Below are positions 47,641 to 55,596 of a stretch of 64,000 nucleotides of DNA, piece by piece. Made by a program: the position numbers and the translations under genes. Under the pieces are notes generated by a model that was given only the letters and a program-made list of their open reading frames with translations, made no database searches and was not told the origin of the DNA. The DNA lies in contig LNEV01000018.1 in assembly GCA_001464335.1 (NCBI GenBank), positions 124,001 to 188,000 on the forward strand. The letters run 5' to 3'. This DNA comes from Rhizobiales bacterium Ga0077545. Its GTDB lineage: Bacteria > Pseudomonadota > Alphaproteobacteria > Rhizobiales > Methylopilaceae. Each line of letters begins with the position of its first letter. Position 1 is the first letter of the stretch.

Positions 47641-47665
47641 AACGCCGCTAAGGGGGCTTGGTTCG
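47641..47665 (-). promoter_or_regulatory. Possible EcfG promoter (one mismatch) upstream of the PRC-barrel gene
   Basis: On the minus strand the site reads CGAAC-N16-CGTT. Only the first base of the -35 element differs from the consensus. It lies 55 bases upstream of the gene start, the same distance as the perfect sites. It is in the 183-base gap with the divergent AEC gene, which shows no other feature. Confidence 0.45.
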
Positions 47666-47769
47666 ACGTGAAATGAATTTTATGGCGTCCACGCAGAAAC
47701 ATAGCCGATGGGACAATTTGACGGCCCGCGCCCGAATGCTTAATCCCGACAGAACACGGGAATACACAC

Positions 47770-48696
47770 ATGCATGACGTTATCGCCATTGTATTGCCGG
47801 TCTTTGGCCTGATCGGTGTCGGTTTTGCCGCCGCCAAACTTGGTCTTGTGTCCGTGCAGGCGGGCGATGGGCTTGCCGATTACGTCTTCGCGATTGCAGT
47901 GCCGGCGCTCATCTTCACGATGCTGTCGGAATCCGAGGCCTCGCTCGGGGCAAGCCCGTGGGGGTATTGGGCAAGCTATTTCATCGGTGCGGCCATCTCC
48001 TGGGCGATTGCGATGCTGCTGGCGCGCCGCGTCTTCCAGCGCGACGGACGCGAGGCGGTGATTCACGGGTTCTGCTCGGCGCAGTCGAACACCGTGCTTC
48101 TCGGCATTCCGTTGATCCTGAAGGCTTATGGAGATGCGGGCGCGGTGCCGCTGTTTCTTCTGCTCGCGATCCATTTGCCGCTGATGATGGGCGTGGCCTC
48201 GCTTCTCATCGAGATGTCGGGCGGGCAAAGCGGAGGGCTCAAGCGTTTCGCAAAAACGCTTGCGACACATCCGATCGTGCTGGCGCTTCTCGCGGGCGTT
48301 CTTGCCCATACATTGGGGATTCGTGTCCCGACCTTCCTGAAGCCCGTGGTCGATGGCCTCGCCGCCTCCGTCTCGCCCGTCGCTCTGGTCGCGATGGGCA
48401 TCGCTCTCGCGCGCTACGGCTTCTGGTCGGATCCGAAGGCCGCCAGCGTCGCGACGACGTTGAAGCTGCTGGTGCATCCGGCATGCGTCTTCCTGCTCGG
48501 CACCTTCGTGTTCCAGCTCGATCCGGTGTTCGTCGGCGTAGGTACACTTTTCGCGGCGCTGCCGTCGGGCGTGAACGGCTATTTGATCGCGGCGCGCTAC
48601 CAGACGGGAGAGGCGTTCGCGTCCAACACGATCGCCTTCTCGACGGCTTTTTCTGTCATTACAGTGACGGTCTGGCTGCTCGTCCTTGGCGTCTAG
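47770..48696 (+). CDS. AEC family transporter
   Basis: This 308-residue membrane protein has about ten hydrophobic helices of the auxin efflux carrier / AEC family. The N-terminal half has VFGLIGVGFAAAKLGLVSV and the second half mirrors it, with NTVLLGIPLILKAYGDAG in between. Bacterial members move malate, malonate or similar anions. The substrate is not resolvable. It converges on gluQ with a four-base CTAG overlap of stop codons. Confidence 0.86.
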   Translation: MHDVIAIVLPVFGLIGVGFAAAKLGLVSVQAGDGLADYVFAIAVPALIFTMLSESEASLGASPWGYWASYFIGAAISWAIAMLLARRVFQRDGREAVIHGFCSAQSNTVLLGIPLILKAYGDAGAVPLFLLLAIHLPLMMGVASLLIEMSGGQSGGLKRFAKTLATHPIVLALLAGVLAHTLGIRVPTFLKPVVDGLAASVSPVALVAMGIALARYGFWSDPKAASVATTLKLLVHPACVFLLGTFVFQLDPVFVGVGTLFAALPSGVNGYLIAARYQTGEAFASNTIAFSTAFSVITVTVWLLVLGV

Positions 48697-49544
48697 AGCT
48701 TCAGAAGGCGCCGGATGTCGGCGGGCGCCATGCCTGTGCCACGCATCACGCGCAGGCTTTCCGCGCCGTCGCTTTTGGAGAGTTTCTTTCCGTCCTTGCC
48801 GAGGATGATGCGGTGATGGCGGTAGACTGGCGCGCGCAGGTCGAGCATTTCCTGCAGAAGCCGGTGTACGGATGTTGCGTGATAGAGATCCTTGCCGCGC
48901 ACGACATGGGTGACGCCCTGCGCCGCGTCGTCGACCGTCACGGCGAGGTGGTAGCTTGTCGCGACATCGCGACGCGCAAGAACGACATCGCCCCACGCCC
49001 CCGGATCGGCCTCCACCTCCTGCTCCGTTTCACCATCGCCGCTTTCGGTCCAGACAAGCGGCGTTCGCAGGAAGGACAGCGCACGCGCCATATCGAGACG
49101 CAGGACGTAAGGCTCGTTTCGGGAGATGCGCTGCGCGCGTTCGGCTGCGGTGAGGTGGCGGCAGGTGCCGGGATAGATCGGAGCGCCGTCAGGGTCTTTT
49201 GGGCCGGCGGAGCTCGCGGCGCGGATGTCCCCGCGCGTGCAGAAGCACGGATAGAGCACGCCGCGCCGGTTGAGGAAATCCAGTGCGAGCCGGTGTTCAT
49301 GCAGGTGCTCGGACTGGCGCCGCACCGGCTTCTCCCAGTCGATGCCGAGCCAGGCGAGATCGTCGAAGATCTGTGCCTCGAACCCGCGTTTGGAACGGCC
49401 TGGATCGATGTCCTCGATGCGCACGAGAAAGCGCCCACCCGCCGCGCGCGCGAGATCGCGGTTGAGCAGCGCAGACAGCGCATGGCCGAGATGGAGCTGG
49501 CCGTTGGGGCTGGGGGCAAATCGAAAGACGGGACGGGTCATCAT
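48693..49544 (-). CDS. gluQ: Glutamyl-Q tRNA(Asp) synthetase
   Basis: GluQ is a truncated glutamyl-tRNA synthetase that attaches glutamate to queuosine 34 of tRNA-Asp. It has 283 residues from ATG 49544, or one fewer from the adjacent ATG. The class I motif FAPSPNGQLHLGHALSAL and a KLSKSDG motif are present. Zinc-type CFCTRGD and CRH segments occur, and there is no C-terminal anticodon-binding domain, which separates it from GltX. It is divergent from the glycosylase gene. Confidence 0.93.
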   Translation of the reverse strand: MMTRPVFRFAPSPNGQLHLGHALSALLNRDLARAAGGRFLVRIEDIDPGRSKRGFEAQIFDDLAWLGIDWEKPVRRQSEHLHEHRLALDFLNRRGVLYPCFCTRGDIRAASSAGPKDPDGAPIYPGTCRHLTAAERAQRISRNEPYVLRLDMARALSFLRTPLVWTESGDGETEQEVEADPGAWGDVVLARRDVATSYHLAVTVDDAAQGVTHVVRGKDLYHATSVHRLLQEMLDLRAPVYRHHRIILGKDGKKLSKSDGAESLRVMRGTGMAPADIRRLLKL

Positions 49545-49566
49545 AGCTGCTGTATGTTCCAGCCCG

Positions 49567-50244
49567 ATGGCTGAACGGAAAATGAAGGCCGCAGCAAGGC
49601 TGCCCAAAGCAATAGCCACTCCGCGCGATCTGAAGCTTCATCTCGACGCTCTTGTGCGCACGGCCCCGGAGTTCGAGGCCGTCCGCGAATGCGCGGGCGA
49701 GGTGCCGATCCGCTGGCTCGATCCGGGTTTTGCCGGGCTTGTCTGGGTCGTGATGGGGCAGCAGATTTCGGTCGCGGCCGCGCGGGCGATCATGACCCGG
49801 CTGGAGGAGGCGCTCGATGCGGTGACGCCGGAACAGGTGCTTGCGGCGCCGGACGAGGTCATGCGCATGGCCGGGCTGTCGCGCCAGAAGATCGCGACCT
49901 TGCGGGCGATCTCCGGGGCGGTGCAGGGCGGGCTCGACCTCGATAGCCTGATCGCGCTCGATGCGGAGGCGGCGGTCGAGCGGCTGAGGGATGTTCGCGG
50001 GATCGGGCGCTGGACGGCGGAGGTCTACCTTCTTTTTGCCCTCGGCCACACCGATATCTTCCCGGCGGGGGATCTTGCGCTTCAGGAAGCGGCGCGCACG
50101 GCCTTCGGCCTTGAGGTCAGGCCGAAGGAGAAAGAACTCTCGTTGCGTGCACAAGACTGGCGGCCCCATCGCGCCGCCGCCGCGCGCCTGTTATGGGCCT
50201 ATTATCGTGTCGCGCGCTCGGGGCGCGATGCAACACCGGTGTGA
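49567..50244 (+). CDS. DNA-3-methyladenine glycosylase (AlkA/MAG type)
   Basis: This 225-residue HhH-GPD base-excision glycosylase removes alkylated bases. The helix-hairpin-helix LRDVRGIGRWTAEVYLLFALG is followed by the catalytic Asp in FPAGDLALQ, and VVMGQQISVAAARAIM is the usual helix. There is no AlkA N-terminal TBP-like domain, so it resembles the shorter yeast MAG-type enzymes. ATG 49567 was taken. ATG 49582 is possible. creA starts five bases later, so the genes probably form one operon. Confidence 0.9.
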   Translation: MAERKMKAAARLPKAIATPRDLKLHLDALVRTAPEFEAVRECAGEVPIRWLDPGFAGLVWVVMGQQISVAAARAIMTRLEEALDAVTPEQVLAAPDEVMRMAGLSRQKIATLRAISGAVQGGLDLDSLIALDAEAAVERLRDVRGIGRWTAEVYLLFALGHTDIFPAGDLALQEAARTAFGLEVRPKEKELSLRAQDWRPHRAAAARLLWAYYRVARSGRDATPV

Positions 50245-50248
50245 GGAC

Positions 50249-50755
50249 ATGATGAAGCGTCTTGCTGCTCTTGCTTTGGCCCTGATGGCGTTTTCGTTGC
50301 CGGCCTTCGCGAACGACGATCCCGAACTGCTGTTCAAGAAATCGACCGTGTTCCGCCTGCTCTCGCCGGACGCGAAGCTTGCGGTCTATGCCATCGACGA
50401 TCCGGCGGTGGAGGGTGTCGCCTGTCATTTCACGCTGCCGGAAATCGGCGGCTGGAAGGGCTGGGCCGGCTTTGCCGAGGAACGCTCGGAAACCTCGGTC
50501 TCGTGCCAGCAGATCGGGCCGATCACCTTCAAGGCCAAGTTCGAACAGGGCGAGGAAGCTTTCCGCGAGCGCCGGTCGTTGTTCTTCAAGAAAGTGCGCA
50601 TCGTCCGCGGCTGTGATGCCAAGCGCAACGTTCTCGTCTATCTCATCTATTCCGACCGGGTCATCGAGGGATCGCCGCAGAACTCGACCTCGGCCGTTCC
50701 CATCAAACCCTGGGGCGATGCCCCCGCGCCGCGCTGCGCCGATTTTCTGGAGTAA
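50249..50755 (+). CDS. creA: CreA family protein
   Basis: This 168-residue periplasmic protein of the CreA family has unknown function. A signal peptide (MMKRLAALALALMAFSLPAFA) is followed by the family core CHFTLPEIGGWKGWAGFAEE (two Cys-containing segments, with SVSCQQIGP and VRGCDAKRNVLVYLIYSD) and SAVPIKPWG near the end. Starts at 50249 or 50252 are both possible. The esterase gene begins three bases after the stop. Confidence 0.92.
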   Translation: MMKRLAALALALMAFSLPAFANDDPELLFKKSTVFRLLSPDAKLAVYAIDDPAVEGVACHFTLPEIGGWKGWAGFAEERSETSVSCQQIGPITFKAKFEQGEEAFRERRSLFFKKVRIVRGCDAKRNVLVYLIYSDRVIEGSPQNSTSAVPIKPWGDAPAPRCADFLE

Positions 50756-50758
50756 CAG

Positions 50759-51403
50759 ATGGCCCTCGAAGGACCCCGCCTCGCCGCCCACAGCGGCAAG
50801 GCCTCCTCGCTCGTCATTTTCCTGCACGGCTACGGTGCCGACGGCAACGATCTGATCGGCCTCGGAAACGAGTGGCAGTCGGCATTGCCGGACACCGAAT
50901 TCGTTTCCCCGCACGCGCCCGAAACCTGCGCGCAGAATCCTTCGGGGCGGCAATGGTGGGATCTTCAGCTGCGCAGCGACGAGGAGCGCTGGGCAGGTCT
51001 CGGCCGGACCGGGCCCGTGCTGGACGCCTTCATCTCGGCTGAAATCGCGCGCAGCGGCCTTCCGGCCTCCAAGGTGGCGCTGGTCGGCTTCTCGCAAGGC
51101 ACGATGATGGCGCTGCATGTCGCCCTGCGGCGCGCGGAGCCGGTTGCGGGCATCATCGGCTATTCCGGCGTTCTGGCCGGGGCGGACCGCCTGAAAGGCG
51201 AAATCCGGTCTCGCCCGCCCGTTTTCCTCTCCCATGGCACGATGGACCAGGTCATCCCTGTGGACGCGCTGGTCTCCACGGTCGAGGCGCTTGCGGAAAA
51301 CGCGGTGCCGCGCAGCTGGCATGTCGCGCACGGAATGGCCCATGGCATCGACCGGACGGGGCTCAGTCTCGGGGCGCAGTTTCTCCAGAAAGTGCTGAAA
51401 TAA
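50759..51403 (+). CDS. Carboxylesterase/phospholipase-type alpha/beta hydrolase
   Basis: This 214-residue hydrolase is of the phospholipase/carboxylesterase (YpfH/acyl-protein thioesterase) family. The oxyanion region FLHGYGADGNDL, nucleophile in GFSQGTMMALH, Asp in GTMDQVIP and His in VAHGMAHGID complete the triad. The likely substrates are short acyl esters. It is three bases downstream of creA and so in the same operon. Confidence 0.92.
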   Translation: MALEGPRLAAHSGKASSLVIFLHGYGADGNDLIGLGNEWQSALPDTEFVSPHAPETCAQNPSGRQWWDLQLRSDEERWAGLGRTGPVLDAFISAEIARSGLPASKVALVGFSQGTMMALHVALRRAEPVAGIIGYSGVLAGADRLKGEIRSRPPVFLSHGTMDQVIPVDALVSTVEALAENAVPRSWHVAHGMAHGIDRTGLSLGAQFLQKVLK

Positions 51404-51533
51404 GGAGCGGGAAACCCCAGGACGTGCGGGAACCGCTGGATGTGGGTGCTTCACAAGGATGACACAGGACATATAGAGTGTGGGAAGGCGCGCCGGGTGG
51501 CGCTGGCGCTGGTCCTCATTAGGAGAGTTTCGC

Positions 51534-52091
51534 GTGAATGCTCACGTTTCTCCCGATTCCTGCCCCGCGCTGGTGCTCAACGCGGATTACAGGCCCTTGT
51601 CCTATTACCCGCTGTCGCTGTGGTCGTGGCAGGACGCGATCAAGGCCATCTTCCTCGACCGGGTGAACGTCATCTCGACCTATGAGAAGACGGTGCACAG
51701 CCCGAGCTTCGAGATGAGGCTGCCGTCGGTCGTCTGCCTGAAGAGCTACATCAAGCCGGCACGCAACCCCGCTTTCACGCGGTTCAACGTCTTCCTGCGC
51801 GATCGCTTCACCTGCCAGTATTGCGGGTCGAAAGACGATCTGACCTTCGATCATCTGATCCCGCGCTCGCGCGGCGGCCTGACCACGTGGGACAATGTCG
51901 TCACCGCCTGCTCGCCGTGCAATCTGCAGAAAGGCGGGCTGATGCCGCATGTGTGCGGTATGTCGCCGTCGCAATCGCCGTTCCAGCCCTCGATCAACGA
52001 TCTGCATCAGAACGGGCGGCTCTTCCCGCCGAACTACCTGCACGATTCGTGGGTCGACTATCTCTACTGGGATACCGAGCTGGAGCCCTGA
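51534..52091 (+). CDS. HNH endonuclease
   Basis: This 185-residue protein has a C-terminal HNH nuclease domain. Zinc-type Cys pairs CQYCG and CSPCN surround the catalytic DHLIPRSRGGLTTWDNVVTAC (in parts). The N-terminal half (ALVLNADYRPLSYYPLSLWSWQDAI in parts) is typical of a chromosomal HNH family conserved across Alphaproteobacteria that is not a restriction or phage gene. GTG 51534 has AGGAGAG upstream. Its physiological role is unknown. Confidence 0.9.
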   Translation: MNAHVSPDSCPALVLNADYRPLSYYPLSLWSWQDAIKAIFLDRVNVISTYEKTVHSPSFEMRLPSVVCLKSYIKPARNPAFTRFNVFLRDRFTCQYCGSKDDLTFDHLIPRSRGGLTTWDNVVTACSPCNLQKGGLMPHVCGMSPSQSPFQPSINDLHQNGRLFPPNYLHDSWVDYLYWDTELEP

Positions 52092-52094
52092 TCG

Positions 52095-52559
52095 TCAGCT
52101 TTTGCGAAGGCCCGCACATGCGAGTGCCGCAAGCCCGGCGCAGATCGCCATGTTCCAGCCCGCGAAGCTGAGACCAAGAAAGCGCCACGGCGCCGCGTCG
52201 CACGGCACGATGCGGATGTGCTGGAGATCCTGCAGAAGATTGCCGCTGCCCAACGCCGCCGCGCCACTGGAACAGCTCGCCGGGCCGGGCCAGAATTTCC
52301 ATTCGATGCCCGCGTGATAAAGGCCGAGCAGCGCATTTCCCGCAAACAGCAGCGCGACGAGAAAGAGAACATCGCGCCGGCCTGTCAGCGCGCCGAAAGC
52401 TGCGAGCGGAATGCCGAGATAATACGGCCAACGCTGCCACAGGCAGAGCGCGCAGGGTTGATAGCCGAGCACATACTGAAAATACCACGCCGCCGCGAGC
52501 GCAGCGGCTCCCCCGAACGCAATCAGCGTCGCGGCGGAGCGGGACGACAAAGCAGGCAT
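52095..52559 (-). CDS. dsbB: Disulfide bond formation protein B (DsbB)
   Basis: DsbB reoxidises the periplasmic oxidase DsbA and passes electrons to quinone. The 154-residue protein has four membrane helices. The first periplasmic Cys pair is Cys36-Ala-Leu-Cys39 and the second pair is in SCSSGAAAL and IVPCDAAPW. It is one base from the YqaA gene upstream, so they are cotranscribed, and it converges on the HNH gene with a 3-base gap. Confidence 0.92.
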   Translation of the reverse strand: MPALSSRSAATLIAFGGAAALAAAWYFQYVLGYQPCALCLWQRWPYYLGIPLAAFGALTGRRDVLFLVALLFAGNALLGLYHAGIEWKFWPGPASCSSGAAALGSGNLLQDLQHIRIVPCDAAPWRFLGLSFAGWNMAICAGLAALACAGLRKS

Positions 52560-52560
52560 C

Positions 52561-53142
52561 TCAGAACAGATATTTGATGGCGATGAAGCCGCCGACGAGC
52601 AGGACCAGGAACACGACCGTCACGAGTTCCAGCCTCTTCTCGATGAAGTGGCGGATCGGCTCGCCATAGGCCTTCAGCAATGCCGCGATGAGGAAGAAAC
52701 GCGCGCCGCGCGTGATCACCGAAAGCGCGACGAACCACAGGAAGTCGTAGCCGGCCAATCCCGAAGCGATCGTCACCAGCTTGTAGGGGATGGGCGTGAG
52801 GCCCTTGATGAGGATGATCCACGCGCCCCATTCACGGTAGGCGTCGCGGAAGACTTCCATCTTCTCGCCGTAGCCGTAAAGGTTGATAACCCACTGGCCC
52901 AAAGTGTCGAACAGAAGAGCGCCGATGGCATAGCCCAGAATGCCGCCGAGAACCGAGGTCAGCGTGCACCACGCCGCGATCTGATAAGCGCGGTCGCGAT
53001 TGGCGAGCACGACCGGCACGAGAACCACGTCGGGCGGAATGGGAAAGAACGAGCTTTCGGCGAACGAAATCGCCCCGAGCGCGCGAATAGCGCCTTTGCC
53101 CTCGGCAAGGCGCATGGTCCAGTTGTAAAGGGGACGAAGCAT
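52561..53142 (-). CDS. YqaA/DedA-type membrane protein
   Basis: This 193-residue membrane protein belongs to the SNARE-associated/VTT (DedA-like) group, YqaA branch. The segments FAESSFFPIPPDVVLVPVVL and LIKGLTPIPYKLVTIASGLAG (in parts) are the two re-entrant family motifs. These proteins are thought to act as lipid scramblases or transporters that support envelope integrity. It lies directly upstream of dsbB. Confidence 0.9.
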   Translation of the reverse strand: MLRPLYNWTMRLAEGKGAIRALGAISFAESSFFPIPPDVVLVPVVLANRDRAYQIAAWCTLTSVLGGILGYAIGALLFDTLGQWVINLYGYGEKMEVFRDAYREWGAWIILIKGLTPIPYKLVTIASGLAGYDFLWFVALSVITRGARFFLIAALLKAYGEPIRHFIEKRLELVTVVFLVLLVGGFIAIKYLF

Positions 53143-53211
53143 TCGGGCGGGCTCGGTTGGTCCGAACCCGTCTATCGGCTTCAGGCCGATGCGTCCATTG
53201 CGCCAGATGCC

Positions 53212-53706
53212 TCAGCCCAATGAAACTTCCGCGACCTTGTCTTTGTACTCCTCCTTCGGGTCGGCGCCGAACAGGAGCTTCATGCCCGCAAACAGGCTGT
53301 TCTCGTTGAGCCAGATCTGCGCGCTTTCGGCGTCGAGCCGGATCAGCTGAAGCTTCGGATCGTCCTTGCCGCCCTCGAACCAGGCCGCAATGAAGGGATT
53401 CCAGAGCCGCTCGATCTGGGCGCGATCGTTGTCGAGAACGAGATTGCCATGAAGCGTGGCGAAGAGATCGTGATCCTTGGCAACGAAGTGAGCCATGGCC
53501 CGCGGGCTCTGCCCCATGGCTTTGACCAGCCCGTTGTCCTTCGTCGTAAAGAACCAGATCGGCCCGTGCTCATGCGCGTCGGGATCGAGCAGCGCCGTCA
53601 TCGGCTGAGCATGCCCGTCCTCGACGCCGTCGACGCCGAGCATCATCGTGCGGTCGTCTATCACCGCTTTCCAGAATTTCTGTTCGAGTTCCCGTTCCTT
53701 GCTCAT
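53212..53706 (-). CDS. General stress protein, pyridoxamine 5'-phosphate oxidase-like FMN fold
   Basis: This 164-residue protein resembles the general stress protein 26 group with a PNPOx-like split barrel. It has MLGVDGVEDGHAQPMTALLDP, GPIWFFTTKDNGLVKAM and WFEGGKDDPKLQLIRLD. The family binds flavin, and its reaction is unknown. ATG 53706 is the family start, though the frame is open upstream. A perfect EcfG promoter 25 bases upstream puts it in the general stress regulon encoded 8 kb away. Confidence 0.9.
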   Translation of the reverse strand: MSKERELEQKFWKAVIDDRTMMLGVDGVEDGHAQPMTALLDPDAHEHGPIWFFTTKDNGLVKAMGQSPRAMAHFVAKDHDLFATLHGNLVLDNDRAQIERLWNPFIAAWFEGGKDDPKLQLIRLDAESAQIWLNENSLFAGMKLLFGADPKEEYKDKVAEVSLG

Positions 53707-53730
53707 GCACCGTCTCCCTGTTGAGGACAC

Positions 53731-53755
53731 AACGGATGTGAGCCGGGTGCGTTCC
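53731..53755 (-). promoter_or_regulatory. EcfG promoter of the general stress FMN-type gene
   Basis: On the minus strand the sequence is GGAAC (53755-53751), 16 bases, then CGTT (53734-53731), a perfect general stress consensus. The -10 element ends 25 bases before the ATG, giving a short leader. Confidence 0.85.
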
Positions 53756-53801
53756 GCCGCTTGCCTTGCGCGCCGCCACATGGTTCATCAGGCGCCGCGC
53801 T

Positions 53802-53888
53802 GCGGGTGTGGCGGAATTGGTAGACGCAGGGGACTCAAAATCCCCCGTTCGCAAGAATATGCCGGTTCGAGTCCGGCCACCCGCACCA
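53802..53888 (+). tRNA. tRNA-Leu (CAA)
   Basis: This 87-base tRNA has a class II long variable arm, perfect 7-bp acceptor stem GCGGGTG/CACCCGC and encoded CCA. The anticodon CAA at 53836-53838 reads TTG. The 133 bases that follow (53889-54021) hold no integrase remnant or attachment-site duplicate that I can see. Confidence 0.96.
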
Positions 53889-54021
53889 GCGCCATTCTCT
53901 CCCCGGCATCTCGACGGCAAAGCCCGCATGACGCGGCTGGAAATGCCCGCCCGAGCGCCTCCGATGAGGAGTCTTGGGCGGCCTTGGCAATACAAGCGGC
54001 TGAAAAACGTCAGTAAATACA

Positions 54022-54066
54022 TTTGCCCGGCACACAACGGGTGTTTGTCCGTTGGCGCCGGGCAAA
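54022..54066 (-). terminator. Bipartite hairpin after the alpha/beta hydrolase gene
   Basis: Outer stem TTTGCCCGGC (54022-54031) pairs with 54057-54066, inner stem CAACGG (54035-54040) pairs with 54049-54054, and the loop has eight bases. It starts three bases after the hydrolase stop on the minus strand. The downstream U-tract is weak (AAATGTATTT), so termination efficiency is uncertain. Confidence 0.5.
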
Positions 54067-54069
54067 GCC

Positions 54070-54930
54070 TCAGGCTCTCAGGAAAGCCAGAAGATCCTGA
54101 TTGAGCCGGTCCTTGTGGGTGTCGGTGAGACCGTGCGGAGCGCCGTCATAGACTTTCAGTTCCGCATGCGGGACGAGCGCTTTCGAAGCCCGTCCGGCAC
54201 CGTCGATCGGCACGATCTGGTCGTCGCTGCCGTGGACGATCAGGGTCGGCTTGTCGAACTTCTTCAGGTCCTCGCGGAAATCGGTCTCCGAAAACGCCTT
54301 GATCGAATCATAAGTGTTCTTGTGCCCGCCCTGCATGCCCTGCAGCCACCACGACTGGACAAGACCTTCGTCATAGACCGCGCCCGGCCGGTTGAAGCCG
54401 AAGAAGGGTCCCGACGGGATGTCGCGGAACAGCTTCGAGCGGTTGGCAAGCAGGCCCGCGCGGATGCCGTCGAACACGTCAATGGGCACGCCGCCGGGAT
54501 TGTCCGCTGTCTTCACCATGATCGGCGGCACGGCCGAGATGAGGCCGAGCTTCTTGATCCGGCCGGTTCCGTGGCGGCCGACATACCGCGCGACCTCTCC
54601 GCCTCCGGTCGAGAAGCCGAAAGCCGAAACGTCGCGAAGATCGAGCGCCTCGATGACGTCCGCAAGATCATCGGCGTAGTGGTCCATGTCGTTTCCGTCC
54701 CAGGGCTGGCTGGAGCGGCCGTGCCCGCGCCGGTCATGGGCAATGACGCGGAAGCCGTTGTCGGCAAGGAAGAATGCTTGGGATTCCCAGCTGTCGGAAG
54801 ACAGCGGCCAGCCATGGCTCAGGGTAACGACCGGCCCGTCCTTCGGACCCCAGTCCTTGAAGTAGAGGCTGATGCCTTCGCGGGTGGTCACATAATTTCC
54901 GGCGACGGAGGGTTTCTGAGTGCTCGACAT
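54070..54930 (-). CDS. Chloroperoxidase/arylesterase-type alpha/beta hydrolase
   Basis: This 286-residue hydrolase is of the non-heme chloroperoxidase (perhydrolase) group. The oxyanion segment [13 protein letters not shown], nucleophile Ser in [14 protein letters not shown], Asp in GSDDQIVPI and His in APHGLTDTH form the triad. ATG 54930 has AGGAG seven bases upstream. It is divergent from an OhrR-type regulator with paired operators between them, so it is probably induced by organic peroxides or by the substrate of that regulator. Confidence 0.9.
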   Translation of the reverse strand: MSSTQKPSVAGNYVTTREGISLYFKDWGPKDGPVVTLSHGWPLSSDSWESQAFFLADNGFRVIAHDRRGHGRSSQPWDGNDMDHYADDLADVIEALDLRDVSAFGFSTGGGEVARYVGRHGTGRIKKLGLISAVPPIMVKTADNPGGVPIDVFDGIRAGLLANRSKLFRDIPSGPFFGFNRPGAVYDEGLVQSWWLQGMQGGHKNTYDSIKAFSETDFREDLKKFDKPTLIVHGSDDQIVPIDGAGRASKALVPHAELKVYDGAPHGLTDTHKDRLNQDLLAFLRA

Positions 54931-54981
54931 GGTCAATCTCCTGGTTGGTAGGCAGGCGCCGTTAATCTCGTTAGCGCTTTA

Positions 54982-54993
54982 ATCGTGTACGAT
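54982..54993. promoter_or_regulatory. OhrR-like operator candidate 1
   Basis: ATCGT-GT-ACGAT has perfect five-base arms and is flanked by TTTA and ATAAA, extending the symmetry. It lies 52 bases upstream of the hydrolase start in the divergent intergenic region. Confidence 0.6.
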
Positions 54994-55037
54994 ATAAACT
55001 GCACGCTGATCCCGGCATGTCAACCCCTTGCGATACT

Positions 55038-55049
55038 ATCGTGCGCGAT
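55038..55049. promoter_or_regulatory. OhrR-like operator candidate 2
   Basis: ATCGTGCGCGAT has the same ATCGT half-site as the first copy and differs from it at only two inner positions. The centres are 56 bases apart, about five helical turns. It lies 25 bases before the regulator start. Confidence 0.58.
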
Positions 55050-55073
55050 TTAATTTAGCGCACGGAGAAAATC

Positions 55074-55544
55074 ATGACGATATCGAACGGACCGGACGCA
55101 ATCGCAGACAAGCCGGGTCTGCGGCTCGGAGACTTCCTGTGCTTTTCCATTTATTCAGCGGGCCACGCCTTCAACAGACTCTACAAGCCGCTGCTTGACG
55201 AGCTTGGCCTGACCTACCCGCAATATCTGGCCATGGTGCTTTTGTGGGAGGAGGACGACCGGACGGTCGGCCAGCTCGGGGACAAGCTGTTTCTGGAATC
55301 GAACACGCTGACGCCGCTGCTCAAAAGGCTGGAGGCGATGGGCTATGTCGCGCGCTCGCGGGATTCTCAGGACGAACGTGTTGTGCGTGTTCGCCTGACG
55401 GAAGAAGGCCGTGCGCTACGGCAGAAGGCCGAGACCGTGCCGGGCTGCGTGCTCGACGCGACGGATCTCGACATTGCCGAGGCGTCCCGGCTCACGCAGG
55501 AACTCGCGCTGCTGCGCGCGAAGCTCCTGTCTCGCGCGCGCTAG
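55074..55544 (+). CDS. ohrR: MarR-family regulator of the two-cysteine OhrR type
   Basis: This 156-residue winged-helix regulator has the peroxide-sensing Cys23 in GDFLCFSIYSAGHAFNRLY, LGLTYPQYLAMVLLWEED, and the recognition helix region LFLESNTLTPLLKRLEAMG. A second cysteine, Cys125 in VPGCVLDAT, matches the partner of two-Cys OhrR proteins such as that of Xanthomonas. It should release DNA after organic hydroperoxide oxidation. No ohr gene is adjacent; the divergent gene is an alpha/beta hydrolase. Naming it OhrR is from these sequence features. Confidence 0.85.
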   Translation: MTISNGPDAIADKPGLRLGDFLCFSIYSAGHAFNRLYKPLLDELGLTYPQYLAMVLLWEEDDRTVGQLGDKLFLESNTLTPLLKRLEAMGYVARSRDSQDERVVRVRLTEEGRALRQKAETVPGCVLDATDLDIAEASRLTQELALLRAKLLSRAR

Positions 55545-55561
55545 CTGCCGCATGGCATGGC

Positions 55562-55589
55562 CCGGCGGATGAAGCGCTTCACCCGCCGG
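55562..55589. terminator. Hairpin between convergent genes
   Basis: A 28-base near-perfect palindrome (14-base arms, one A-C mismatch) lies between the ohrR-type and phytase-like esterase genes. It has no T-run on either side, so it may be a weak terminator or a mRNA end stabiliser. Confidence 0.45.
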
Positions 55590-55596
55590 AGCCGTC

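Noticed and set aside
51534..52091. HNH protein as part of a restriction or phage defence system
   Set aside because: No methyltransferase, specificity or phage genes nearby; the N-terminal half matches a chromosomal family conserved in Alphaproteobacteria.
53802..54069. tRNA-Leu as an integration site for a mobile element
   Set aside because: No integrase, no repeat of the tRNA 3' end and no change in gene character follow; the next gene is a normal chromosomal hydrolase.
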